In this document: piece after piece, positions 38,661 to 50,008 of the stretch
How positions within the stretch are numbered: position 1 is the first letter of the stretch
Layout: each line of letters starts with the position of its first letter
NCBI GenBank assembly: GCA_050084985.1
Contig: JBITNC010000002.1
Coordinates: forward strand, 27,404,001-27,468,000
Direction of reading: 5' to 3'
Length of the DNA: 64,000 bases
Source: Nageia nagi
Taxonomy: Eukaryota; Pinophyta
Position numbers and translations under genes: made by a program
Notes under the pieces: model-generated
Database searches by the model: none
Seen by the model: the letters and a program-made list of their open reading frames with translations, nothing else
What the model was told of the DNA's origin: nothing

Positions 38661-38800
38661 GTGGTATAGTCAAGTTCATGATTGATGCTTATGGCTATTG
38701 TTATGCATATTGACTAGTGGTATGGTCAAGTTCATAATTGATGCTTGTGGCTATTATTATGCATATTGACTAGTGGTATGGTCAAGTTGGTATTTGAAAT
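38656..38800. repeat. 56-bp tandem array, three units
   Basis: 'gactagtggtatggtcaag' at 38656, 38712 and 38768. Confidence 0.85.
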
Positions 38801-39240
38801 TATTACTTACATGTTCTACTTATGAATTTATTTGATTTATTATTACCTTGATGGCAAGAATACTTGCCTCAATTCATTGATGGAAAGAAACATATTTTTA
38901 GAGATAAATCTAATTTTTTTGATAGATTATGATGGTCAAATATTTTTTGATAAGTGCTTTTACTAGCAAGTATATTTTTAATTAGCTACTTATGTGAAGC
39001 ACATTAATGATTATATGTTGTTATATGATACGAAATTATTCTTTCGATGAACACCCATTTCTAAAAATTCAATAGAGAAAATTTTCAAAAATTGTTCATC
39101 ACTTATAATTGATGTTTAGACACCTTAATGTTGCTATGTCATTTAAAAGCTTTCAATTATACAACAATATCAGGAATGATTAGACACTTGGTATCATTGT
39201 AATAAATGTCATGTACATAACCATGAACAACTTAATTAAA
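38801..39240 (+). other. CopY 3' non-coding DNA, non-repetitive part
   Basis: AT-rich, no coding signal. It lies between the arrays and the inserted TIR element, and continues at 40377. Confidence 0.4.
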
Positions 39241-40376
39241 GGGTAAGTGCAAGAAGATGGGTCTACTTGAGGTAGACATTTCATACTTAGAAAAAAAATA
39301 GCCTAAAATGAAATTTTGATCTTTAAAGATCAAAATTTCATTTTTAGCTTAGGTCCTTAAACGAAAAATGAAATTTCAATTCATAACGACATTTCATTAT
39401 TTTTTAATGTTAAAATGAAATGAAATTTTGTTTGTAATATAAACCAAAATTTCATTTCAAGTGAAATTTTAAAATGAAATTTCATTTCATTTAAACATTA
39501 CAAAATAAAATGAAATTTCATTATTTGAATTTAGGTTCAGATTTAGACTTGGGAAAGGCTTGGTGGGCCAATACTTAGTATTGCACTTGCAACTTCTTAT
39601 TTATGGTAATGGGAGTGACAAATTGTGACTTCCAATGGATGTTTAATCAAGTTTTTTAAGGATTTTTTTTCATGAAATTAAAACCCATTTTAGATTAAAG
39701 AGTTCAAATTACAAATATGTTTTTTTTTTTACAATTCGATTATATTTTTTAAATTAATTTTCAATTAAACTAGTCCTTAAAATTGAAAAAATAGGTTCTA
39801 TTACTTTTTTAATAACTTATTTTTTGAGAAATTATAAAATAAAATTATATGTGCATGATCTATAGATAATTATTATTAAATAAAAAAAAATTGAAAAAAA
39901 AAGGATAAGTTTAGGTCAAATTATGCATGTCATAGATTGGTACTTTTCAAAACAATAATTAAGGCCACTAAAAAATTAATAAAAAATAAAGTATTCATCC
40001 AAAAATTATGAAAAAATATCATGCACAATCTTCAATGTGTTAGATGGCTTTGCCTAAAAGGATTTTAAAAAATATTATATTTTAGATCAAAATATGTTTA
40101 CAGTAGAAGAGCATGGTATGGTCATAAAATAGTACATTTTAAATAATGGCTTTTAGAAGTGCCTATCATAAATATGTTTTTATCAACTAGGTATTAGGAT
40201 AAATTACATATTTAAAAACTACACTTCAAGCACTACATTTTCTTCCTAGTGGCATTTTTCAAGATTCCATATCTAAGGGCTTCAAAAGTTTACATCAATT
40301 ATGACCAAGCCTAAAAATGAAGGAAAATATGTTCACTTTTTGGCCATTTCATGGACCTATCTTCTTGCACTTACCC
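39241..40376. mobile_element. Short non-autonomous TIR transposon
   Basis: Both ends carry an inverted repeat of about 28 bp with core GGGTAAGTGCAAGAAGAT (39241 onward; the reverse complement ends at 40376). Both ends are flanked by TAAA (39237-39240 and 40377-40380), a likely target duplication. It has no ORF of note. The first 300 bp hold palindromic AAATGAAATTTCATTT-type repeats. The remaining 850 bp is a diverged copy of 4170-4948, beside the decayed transposase, so that family may supply the transposase. I cannot assign a superfamily. Confidence 0.8.
39305..39344. repeat. Perfect 40-bp palindrome
   Basis: Twenty bases, AAAATGAAATTTTGATCTTT, are followed directly by their exact reverse complement. 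More GAAATTTC-containing palindromic repeats follow to about 39520. Confidence 0.95.
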
Positions 40377-41217
40377 TAAAAGAGTTAGTGCAATTTACCA
40401 CTTCACATAGTAATTCTTAGTCCATAAATAATGATCAACATATGAATTAAGAGACACAATTCTAGTTATAGAGAACTTGATTCCATAACGCTTAGGGTTA
40501 TCTCCAAATGAAGGGGATAGTACATGAAATATTTAGAGTAATGCTAAAGAAAAAGATTATTAAACTTTAGTTCCAATCCATCCAATGCTAGAGAAGGATC
40601 ATCAACAAGTTTCATGGCCTATGTTTCATTACTGAATGAAAATAGGATTTTACGTGAGCAACTGCATGCTACGAGAATCCAATGTGATGTGTTTAAAAGG
40701 AACACAATGGTATATGAATAAGTAGTCAACTTGCTCATGGAGAAATTAAATGGGATTATTGTTAAAAAATAAAATCTTCTCAAACAAATAAGTGATTTAA
40801 GCAAGGAATTGGAGACTATAAAACTAGAAGGCATTGCTTGTGTAAGCCCTCAAATTATTGCTCTCAAGGAAAATACATAGTTAGGTATGCATGGTCTTAT
40901 TTATAAGCTGCTTGTAGCTTGTAAGTTTTTTTAAAAGATTGGAGGTTACTTACTTCGGGTATGTACGCTCATGGAGGCTTATCATGTCAATATATTGTTG
41001 AATGACTAATACTTGTACATTGAAACCATTTATGGTTGATGATTATTGTATTATAAATTATTTTTTTCAAATGGTTAAGTAGTTGAGTCTTTTTTAGGAT
41101 CTAAATTCTATTAGTTCTCAAGATGTCAAGTTCTCATTTTCGATTATATCTCTTATGGAGGATAACTCTCTTACACTCTCTTTCTATCTTCTCTTCTCTC
41201 TACCTTAGTATTGTATT
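40377..41217 (+). other. CopY 3' non-coding region
   Basis: The second half (about 40880-41217) has the conserved family order: 'gtatg.acgctcatggaggc', 'ttatggttgatgattattgtat', 'ctcttatggaggataactctc', then the polypurine tract. The first half contains a short stretch of coding-like sequence (about 40640-40850) that I cannot place. Confidence 0.6.
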
Positions 41218-41226
41218 AAGGGGGAG
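41218..41226 (+). promoter_or_regulatory. CopY polypurine tract
   Basis: AAGGGGGAG immediately before the LTR. Confidence 0.8.
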
Positions 41227-41892
41227 TGTTAGAGCACATAATGCATTATTGTGTAAATAATTTAAGTATATTATTCCTAATTAATTGAGAATCAAAGGAA
41301 CAAATATAACATATAAGTTAGGATGAAAAATATTTTGCAATATGGTATAATCCATTTATTATAAAAATATATATTATCCATGTATGCAAATGTGGAGCCC
41401 CATCTACTTTTTATTAAGGGTATTTCCACATGTGCATGTAGACCCACATACTTTAATAGAAAAGTAGGCATATGTAATTATTAAATAAGCATAGGTGGAA
41501 AGCCTTCCACCTACTATTCTCACCTAATATGAGGATATGGATATCCTATGGACTCTAGTATTCCCCTTAGTTAAAAGGGTGAGCCAAAGTAAGATTTTAG
41601 CCTATAAAAGAAAGGTGAGGCTTTGTTGTAATACACACATTTGTAGAAACATTATTATGATACTAGTTTGTAGAGAGATCTAGGTTGATAAAAAGGTTGT
41701 AAGAGAGATCTTGAGAAGAGAAGTCATATATTTCTACATTAAAGTGTACTCTCTTATAGAGAGGAACCACTATATATCATCTTTATTTATGTGATTATTC
41801 ATTATTATTTTGAGAGAAATGATATTATAATGAGTGTTAATTTTTTGGATTATTCATAAGTGATCTTGGTCAAGGAATCCTTTAATTCCTTC
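41227..41892 (+). repeat. CopY 3' LTR
   Basis: 666 bp, starting TGTTAGAGCAC and ending CCTTCA, with a TATAAAAG box at 41603-41610. It is longer than and largely different from the other LTRs, apart from 'cataatgcattattg' and the GAGGAACCAC block. Neither a partner LTR nor a pol region is visible in the window. Confidence 0.8.
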
Positions 41893-44800
41893 ATGTTAAA
41901 CTTTATCTATTTCCAAGAAGTCAAGGTTTTTGATTTCATTTTTCACTATATATGCAATTTTTTATGGTCTTGGAGCTCCTTTTATTTTACAAATCATTCC
42001 AAGGGAAGGGAAGTAAGTGTCACTTTCATTGCCCCTAAATGGCATTTGAATGTTGTGTCCTAGGGAGTTGATCCTTCCAATCATGTTATCTAGGTTTTGC
42101 TCGAGATGCAAGTTAAATCATTCAAAATTATTAATGTTTATGCTTCCAGCAACACTTTTAACATGTGTTCTTTATGGTGATGGGTTGCTTTACCATTACT
42201 CTTTTCCACCTGGGTGTTATATGGATACTTTAACATGGTTGAAAAGGTTGATGATAAATGGATCTAGACTCCTATGTATTAGAGTATTAGGGAATGAGAA
42301 GCCTAGTACTTTATGAAAAATAAGTTGAATTTGTATGACCCTAATGTTGGCTTTTCCTTGGATAACTTTCTAGATTCTTAATATTTTACCTATTCTAACT
42401 TCCAAACTGATGAAGTTGAACTTCTCAAATGCTTGGATAGAGTAATGCTTTTGAAAAGTGATGATTTTCATTTTTCTAAATTCTCTCCTAATCAATCATT
42501 TACCATGATTATTCCTTATATAACTTTGTTATATCATGCACCTATTTTGTTTGATATTATTCATCAACATTCTCAGCCCCACATCTTCAATTCCCAATTT
42601 TATCTCAATATCTCCTTTTTGCAACACTCAACTATGAAAGCACACTTTTGTAGGATTTAGAATATAATTCCTAAGCCTTCAAGATCCTTAGGCTGGATTT
42701 TATGATGAAATGATATTGTCATGCACCTTCGCACACTTGGGGTGGAATTTTTCAAGAGAAGGAAAAAAATAAACATGTTTCAAAATTTGAGCTTATCCAA
42801 ACCACTCTTCGAATAAATTTATCAAAAGGTGCTTAATTCTCAACCTCTCACACTTAATAGATAATTGACCTTGGAATAATATTGTTATGTCATATGTCAT
42901 AAACTTTCCCAAGTTCAGAGGGACACTTATGAATTTAATGCTGGAAGATCTTAAATTTACCCTTTCATAAATGGCTAATGATAAAGCCCATGGTATTGAT
43001 GGTTTCCTTGTGAATTATACAAATAATTCTAGGACATGGTGGGTTTTGATCTACTTCAAGTATACAAAGAGACTTCACTATTTGGATATTTAAGTCAAAT
43101 GATTAATAAAGGAAATATTAAATTTATTCCTAAATCTTGTGATCTAAAATTCATTACAAATTGGAGATCTATTACATTATTGAATTTGAGTTACAATAAC
43201 ATTGCTAAGGCCTTGGCTCTTAAGGTTAGACCCATGCTCCCCCTCATCATTTAGCCTAATCAAACAAGATTTGTTTAAGGTAGATACATTTGGATAATGT
43301 TATTATAGTCTTGGAAGGTATGGAATAGGCTAGATATTCAAAACAAGATGTGTTGTTCATCAAAATAGACTTTAAAAAAGCTTATGAGAGAACTGAGTGA
43401 TACTTTATCACCACCATATTATAATACTTGGGTTTTGGTTTCTAATTTATCAATTTTGTTTAGATGTTATTTTGGTATGCTTATGCAATTCTCACCATTA
43501 ATTGCACTCAACCAGAGAATATCATCTAAGCTCACTTGGTTAGGAAAGGGTGCCCTCTTTCTCCCTTTCTTTTCATTTTACTATTGAGGTATTTGGCTAT
43601 TTACTTTCTCACAAGGCTAATCAAGGTCTCATAAAGGGAATTTATCTACCTAACTCTCACCACTAACTTTTGAATTGTCACTTCCTTGATGACTCCTTCC
43701 TGACACTCAAGGAGTAGGAAGAATCAATCTCCAATGGTTTAGCCTACCTTAATATCTTTTGTCTTGCTTTTGATTTAAGCATCTAGGATCTAGCCCTTAA
43801 TCCTTAATGGTTAGCTAATTATTCTTAGAGATGGATCTAGCCAAGGGAGAATTTCAAGTTTCTAGGAATTCCCTTTGCTTTTCAAGGCTCTCCATCTCAA
43901 TTATGGGATTATGTTATTCATAAAATTGAAAAGAAGCTTACATATTGGACTAATAAAAAGCTTTCATTAGCGAGAAAATATCAAATTTGCTCCAAAGTTC
44001 TTGCTTCTACCCATGTTTACTCCTCATGTTGGGTTTTTTCATTAGCTTGCTATAAGAAGTTAGACAAAATTTTAAGGGACTTCCTTTGGGCCTTTGATGT
44101 TAGTAACTGAGGTTTTCACAGAGTTTCCTAGGAAATATGTTATCTCCCTAGGAAATCTAAAGGCCTGGGCTTTTTATTATCATAATCAATGGTTTTCTCT
44201 TTGTGTTAAGTGGATTATCATAGAGTTTGATGGTAATGAATCTTGAAAGCATGTCATAAATCATTGTCACCCTCCAATTATTCCCTTTAGAACAAAAGGT
44301 ATGGAAAGGGCTAAATTTACAAACCATTCTCACTACCCCTATTATGGTCAATTGTTTTAGTTCCATTATCATTAGAAGTAGTTGGAAGGCTTGTGAATCC
44401 CTCAAACCTTTGCTAAATTAGAAGGGTAGAGAGAAGTTTTATGGAGCTTTTATTTCCACCATGAATGTTTGGTGGTCCCCTGTCATTACCTTTGAAGGTT
44501 TTCCCTTGGAAAAGGCGCAATGGATTCAAGCATTACAATTTCACAAGAAAGGAATTAATTTTCTGTATGGAGTTTGATGTATCAAGGCTTACTTATTGAG
44601 CACAAATTAAAATATTTGGGGGTTGACAATCCTTCATTTCCCTCCTATGGTGAAGCTAAGGATTTTTTAATGTATTATGATTATATCAATGAGCTATGCA
44701 ACTTGGGATTGGATTCTTTCTTTTTTCAAGTCATATCTTTCTCACTTCCACACCTAGGTTCATGCTATGTTAGGATACCCCTTGGAGTTCCTCAAACCAT

Positions 44801-44965
44801 TAGTTGAAGTATGACATATTTTTTGTATGGCCATTCTATACCATATTTGGAAAATAAGAAATAATGTTATTTTTGCTTAACAAGTAGCCTTTATTTCTTT
44901 CTCCCTTACCAAAAAATATGTAGTCTTTTATAATTGTTGGTTTCAAATTTTAGTCCAGGTGGAAA
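41893..44965 (+). pseudogene. LINE pseudogene, copy 1
   Basis: Plant L1-type LINE, 5' truncated where the CopY LTR ends. Pieces in order: endonuclease domain (about 41900-42480, with the FIAPKWHLNVVS stretch at 42017-42058 and a PCxxD-like decayed region), a linker, reverse transcriptase (about 42900-43800, with HFLDDSFL near 43680, the counterpart of the F/Y-x-DD box), and a C-terminal part ending in an IWKIRNN motif near 44850, typical of plant LINE ORF2 ends. It carries many frameshifts and stops and lacks about 280 bp present in copy 2 (45690-45970). No ORF1 seen. Confidence 0.75.
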
Positions 44966-46658
44966 AAATTTGAATGTTGTGTCCTAAGGAGTTGATTCTT
45001 CCAATCAAGTTATCTGGGTTTTACTTGAGATGTAAGGTAAATCATTCAAAATTATTAATCTTTATGATTCCAACAATGCTCCTAATATGTGTACTTTATG
45101 GCGATGGATTGCTTTATCATTATCCTTTGCCACCTAGGTGTTATATGGATACTTTAACATGGTTGAAAATATTGATGGTAAATGGATTGAGACCCCTATG
45201 TGTTGGAGCATTAAGGAATGGGAAGCCTATTACTTCATGAAAAAAAGTTGAATCTGTATGATTGTAACGTTGGCTTTTCCTTGACCAACTTTCTAGATTC
45301 TCAATGGTTTACCTATTCCAACTTCCAAGTTAATGATTAAGAATGTGATGATTTTCATTTTTCTAGAATTTTTCCTAATCAACCATTTACCATGATTATT
45401 CTCGATACAACTTTGTTAGATCATGCACCTATTTTGTTTGATATTTTCCATCAACATTCTTAGCTCCACATCTTTAATTCCTAATTTTATCTTAATATCC
45501 CTTTTTGCAACACTTAGTTATGAAAGCACACATTTATAGGATTTGAAAATTAATTCTTGGGCCTCCAAGATCCTCAGGTTGGATTTTATGGTGGAATGAT
45601 ATTATCAAGCACACATCTTACCTTTTTCACACACTTGGGGTGGAATTTTCCAAGAGAAGGAAAAAATGAATATGCTTGTGAAATTTGAGCTAATCCAAGC
45701 CACTCTTTAACTCAATTCAACCCCTTTTAGCTCCCTTTTACAAGCCCATGTTTCTACTCTTTGTCATAAAATACAAAAACTTAACCTGTATGAAGCTAAA
45801 GGAACTCAAATTCATTCTAGATTTAACTAGCTTAAATTTGGGGATAAGTTTTCTAAAGAGTTTTTCCATCATCTCCTTCCTCCTATATATGCCACTTAGT
45901 TTCAAGCTATTTATTCTAAAGAAGTTCAATTTGCTGCCTTATCAGATATCATTAAGAATTTTATGAATCATTATCAAAAGGTGTTTGATTCTCAACCTCT
46001 CACACCCAATTAATAATTAGCCTTGCAATAATGTTGTTATATCATACCTCATAAACTTTCCTAAGCTTAGAGGGACACTTATGAATTTAATGTTGGAAGA
46101 TCTTAAACTAACCCTTTCACAAATGGCTAATGATAAAGCCCCTAGTATTAATGGTTTCCCTTATGAATTATTCAAAGAATTATAGGATATGGTGGATTTG
46201 ATCTACTTCAAGTATAGAAAGATGCTTCGTTATCTGGATATTTAGGTCAAATGATTAATAAAGGGAATATTAAATTTATTCCTAAATCTTGTGATCCAAA
46301 ATTTATTTACAAAATGGAGATCTATTACCTTATTGAATTTGAGTTACAAGAACATTGCTAAGGCCTTGGATATTAAGGTTATACACATGCTCCCCCTCAT
46401 CATTTAGCATAATTAAACAGTATTTATTTAAGGTGGATATATTTTGGATAATGCCATTGTAGTCTAGGAAGGTATGGAATAGGCTAGATCTTCAAACCAA
46501 GATGTGTTGTTCATCAAAATAGACTTTAAAAAAGCTTATGATAGAACTAAGTGGTACTTTATCACCACCATGTTGCAAGCCTTGGGTTTTGGTTCCCAAC
46601 TTATCAATTTTATTTAAATGTTATTTTAGGATGCTTAACCAACTAGAGAATATCATCC
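44966..46658 (+). pseudogene. LINE pseudogene, copy 2, first part
   Basis: Starts inside the endonuclease domain (TTTGAATGTTGTGTCCTA) directly after the end of copy 1 and repeats its order: endonuclease, linker, start of reverse transcriptase. It is similar to copy 1 at 42043-43510 but keeps the 280 bp that copy 1 lacks. CopD interrupts it at 46659, and it resumes at 63387. Confidence 0.75.
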
Positions 46659-47140
46659 TATTGGAATGTATAATGCATTATTGTAAAGGTTTTGTAATAA
46701 TCTTTTATGTAAGTTCACTAATACTTAAGGGTATCACTTTATACCTTAATTATTTAAGTGAATATGATAATGTAGCTTGTCCTACATTCCATGTCATGAG
46801 CATGCCCCTTGGGTAAAAGGATGTGCATGTCATGCTTTTGTACATTTGATAAAAGGGTGATCTAAAGAGGGATTTTGGCCTATAAATAGAAGGATTCCTC
46901 TTTGTGATCACACAAAAATTATGGAGTAAAGCTATGGTATAGGATAGAAGTGTAGGAGATGATATTAGGAGAATTATAAGAGCTCATATTTGTTAAGAAG
47001 AGAGATCTAGTTAGTGGATGTACTCCTAATTACTTACATCTTGTGTTGTGAGATTGCTTTATGAGTTTGTTAGGTGTAATTATGAGTTTTCATGTGATAT
47101 TGGTTGTTTAAGAATTATCTTGTTAGTGTTAGTTCTTTCA
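46659..47140 (+). repeat. CopD 5' LTR
   Basis: 482 bp. The usual TGTTGG start reads TATTGG. TATAAATA box at 46881-46888. Ends CTTTCA. Confidence 0.9.
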
Positions 47141-47142
47141 AT

Positions 47143-47158
47143 TTGGTATCAGAGCATC
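47143..47158 (+). promoter_or_regulatory. CopD primer-binding site
   Basis: TTGGTATCAGAGCATC follows the LTR after two bases, a full match to the initiator-Met-tRNA complement core. Confidence 0.85.
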
Positions 47159-47243
47159 TTGGAGGCTCCTCTTCACATCCTTGGTTTGGAGACTTATCTT
47201 CAACTTGGAGGTCGTCATTCTTAAACCTACTCTTCATTGTGAG

Positions 47244-50005
47244 GTAAACTTAAGAGAAGGTATAACCTCCTTCATATAATATTTTTCATTTTGATTTTTG
47301 GATTATTTCATTAATGATACTAACATATCTTGAGTTATGTGTTAACTAATTATTTTTGCAAAATATGGCTAAAAGTAGAAATATGATGCATTTTTTGTTA
47401 TACCAACCTCTAGTGAGCATGTTGTTAATTTTCTATTAAAGAGATTAGTATATAAAAATTGCAAGATTTTCTAATCCATTTATTGTTGAATAAAAAGGAA
47501 TAGCTCTCAATTTTTTTTAGAAGTTTATTTATCCTCACACATAGTTTTTTTTTTTTTTTAAGAGAGCAAATCATTTTTTTTACCTATTTAAGAGGATAGT
47601 ATATAATGCATTATTTTAATAATCTTTTTTAGTAGCATTTTTTAAAATGCTCTAATTCTTTTTTCCTAGCTAAAAATAAAATAGTGGGGAGACCTTTTTT
47701 TTAGATGAATCTATTTTTTTTCTAAATTTGATATACTAGATTTATATAAAACAAAGGAGTGGGAATAATTTTTATATCAGCTTTCAAACATAAATTTTTT
47801 TGAATAAAATGGGAAGAGTTTTTTATGTTCATAACCTTTTTAGGGGGCTTGATTAATTTTTTTTTTTACAAAATACTATTGAAAAAAAAGAGAGAAAAAG
47901 GGGGGAAGGGAAAGGGAGGTGGTGGTGTTGAACAACCACCTCCCACCATTGCCTAAACATGTGGCCTCCAACCACTGCCTAAACCTATGACCTCCCACCT
48001 CTACCTAGCCTGTGCTCCCTCCATGCTAACACATCACATCATAACCTCCTCTCACCCCTGCGGCTTGCTGTCTCATGGACCAACTAGCCTCCTCACACCC
48101 CTGGGGCCTCCTATCACCCCCGACCTCATGACCCCTTCCTCTTTGCAATGTAGCCATCATCCTCCTCACCCATCCTTCTCACATGCCTTCCACCTTTGCA
48201 TGTATCTCCTCACCTCCACTTCTACTCATGCCTCCCTCGAGCACCTCCACCTCTGAGACTCTTGCATAGACGTAACCCTCTTCCCTACCGCCCTTTCCTT
48301 TGATCACATAGCCCTGGCTATCCAAACTCTTTTACAAGCATAGATAATTCTTTAGTGAATAGCTTTCATTAAATGCATTATTTTCTTTTACAAGAAATCT
48401 TTGGTCGATGATTACACACTTAGTTTACTTCTTTAATGGGTGTCCTACATCTTTAATGCTCTCTAACTTAAAGTAGAGTTAGACTTAAAAGTTGATGGTT
48501 TATTTAATTTTTTTCCTACTTGGAGAAAGTAACCATTTTTTTATTTTTGGCAAAATTATTAATTTGTTTAGATACTAATGCAAAAATATTTTTAGTTATA
48601 TTTAAGTTAATATTTTTAAGTATCTTTTGGAGGGGTCTTTTTAAAAGAGGGGAATAATTTTTTGACTTAAAAGATAATTTTATCATGCAAGTATTTTTTA
48701 ACTTCCTTAGTTAAAATTCTAAGGTCAAATTAGTATACTATCTTTAGGGGATATTTTTTAAGTAAAAGAGGGGGAATTTGTATATTTTTTACTTAAAGTT
48801 TATCTAGATAATGCATGCTTAGTACTTAAATTTTAAGTTATAAGTTAATATAAGTTAATAATGCATGCTTTACTTAAAGTTTTTAAGTTAAAAAATGCAT
48901 TTTTTTATTTTTTTAAGTTAATGCTTAGGACTTAAATTTTTTGATGCATTCTTAGGACTTAATTCTTTAAGTTAATAATGTATGTTTAGGATGTAAATTT
49001 TTAAGTTAATGATGCATACTTAGGACTTAATTCTTTAAGTTACTAATGCATGTTTAGGACTAAAATTTTTAAGTTAATGATGCATGTTTTTTTACTTAAT
49101 TTTAAGCTATGGAATGATCCATGCTTATTACTTAATTTCTTAAGTCATGATGCTTTTTACTTCCTTATGCAAGAAAGGTATGGACTTGTGTAAAAATAGG
49201 AATGATGTAAAGATGTCCTTTAGAGGTTGGTAAGCAAAACCCATTGGACATTAAGGTTTCAAATTTAAATGGATGATTTTTTATTTATGCTCTTTACTTC
49301 ATGTTTTGTTTTTTGCTTTATTTGCTTATGCAAATAAAAATACAAACATTGATATGAGCAACCCTCTAAAATGAACACATTCGCATGTACATTCTACAAA
49401 ATGACTTGTTTAAGGAGCCATGAGGTGAGGATAAGCGGATTGGAGCCTTTAAGTTTGATGATCCAAATGGTGAAAAGTTCATACTTCTCAATTGCCCCTA
49501 AGTCCTCTATTGGTCTGGACATAACTCCAATAGGTGGATAGGTATGTGTGTAGTGATACCACATATCCACATGTCCATTCAAGGATTATCTTGATAACCT
49601 AGGAGGACCACTTGAAATCTAATCAAAATTACTAATTTGGTCAATCCAATAAATGTCATAACCTTAGAAAATAGTAGGTACTTCTCCTTGTGAAAAAGTG
49701 TAAAACTGACCAAGGCGAATTGGTTGAGGATTGGTAGTACTTGGGCTCCTTTTGTATGGGCATTTGAGTGAAGGCCTAATTTTAGACAAAAAAACAAACT
49801 TCAACAATGTCACTCTACATCTATGATTCTTGAGATGAAAAAGTATTTGGATACATGGATAATTTGATTTATAAAACATTTGCACTTATGAATCAAATCA
49901 AGCATGTCTTAGTTAATAAAACATGTATTACTTACTTGGTTAAAAAATAACATTTAATGTTGTTTATTAAATCACATTCTTATTATTTTTCACATTCTTG
50001 TGTAG
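47244..50005 (+). other. CopD leader, putative intron
   Basis: Donor GAG/GTAAAC (GT at 47244) and acceptor TTGTGTAG (AG at 50004-50005), just before CAAATG. It holds A/T-rich DNA, a GC-rich insert (47920-48330), GCATGC-type repeats (48820-49165) and the family-conserved block (49195-49830). Confidence 0.5.
47920..48330. other. GC-rich insert in CopD leader, origin unknown
   Basis: C-rich sequence giving an 89-codon Ser/Pro/His-rich ORF (47987-48256) with no recognised domain. It sits in the same slot as the other leader inserts. Confidence 0.6.
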
Positions 50006-50008
50006 CAA

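Noticed and set aside
36890-38800. CRISPR-like repeat arrays
   Set aside because: Units are contiguous and diverged, with no unique spacers, in plant nuclear DNA.
40619-40834. Minus-strand ORF of 71 codons with a hydrophobic stretch
   Set aside because: No recognisable domain; it lies in 3' non-coding DNA of a copia-type element. The plus strand reads as a charged, coiled-coil-like remnant that I could not place either.
41227-41892. CopY LTR as the partner of the CopZ LTR
   Set aside because: They share only the short conserved LTR blocks; length and most sequence differ, so they cannot be the two LTRs of one insertion.
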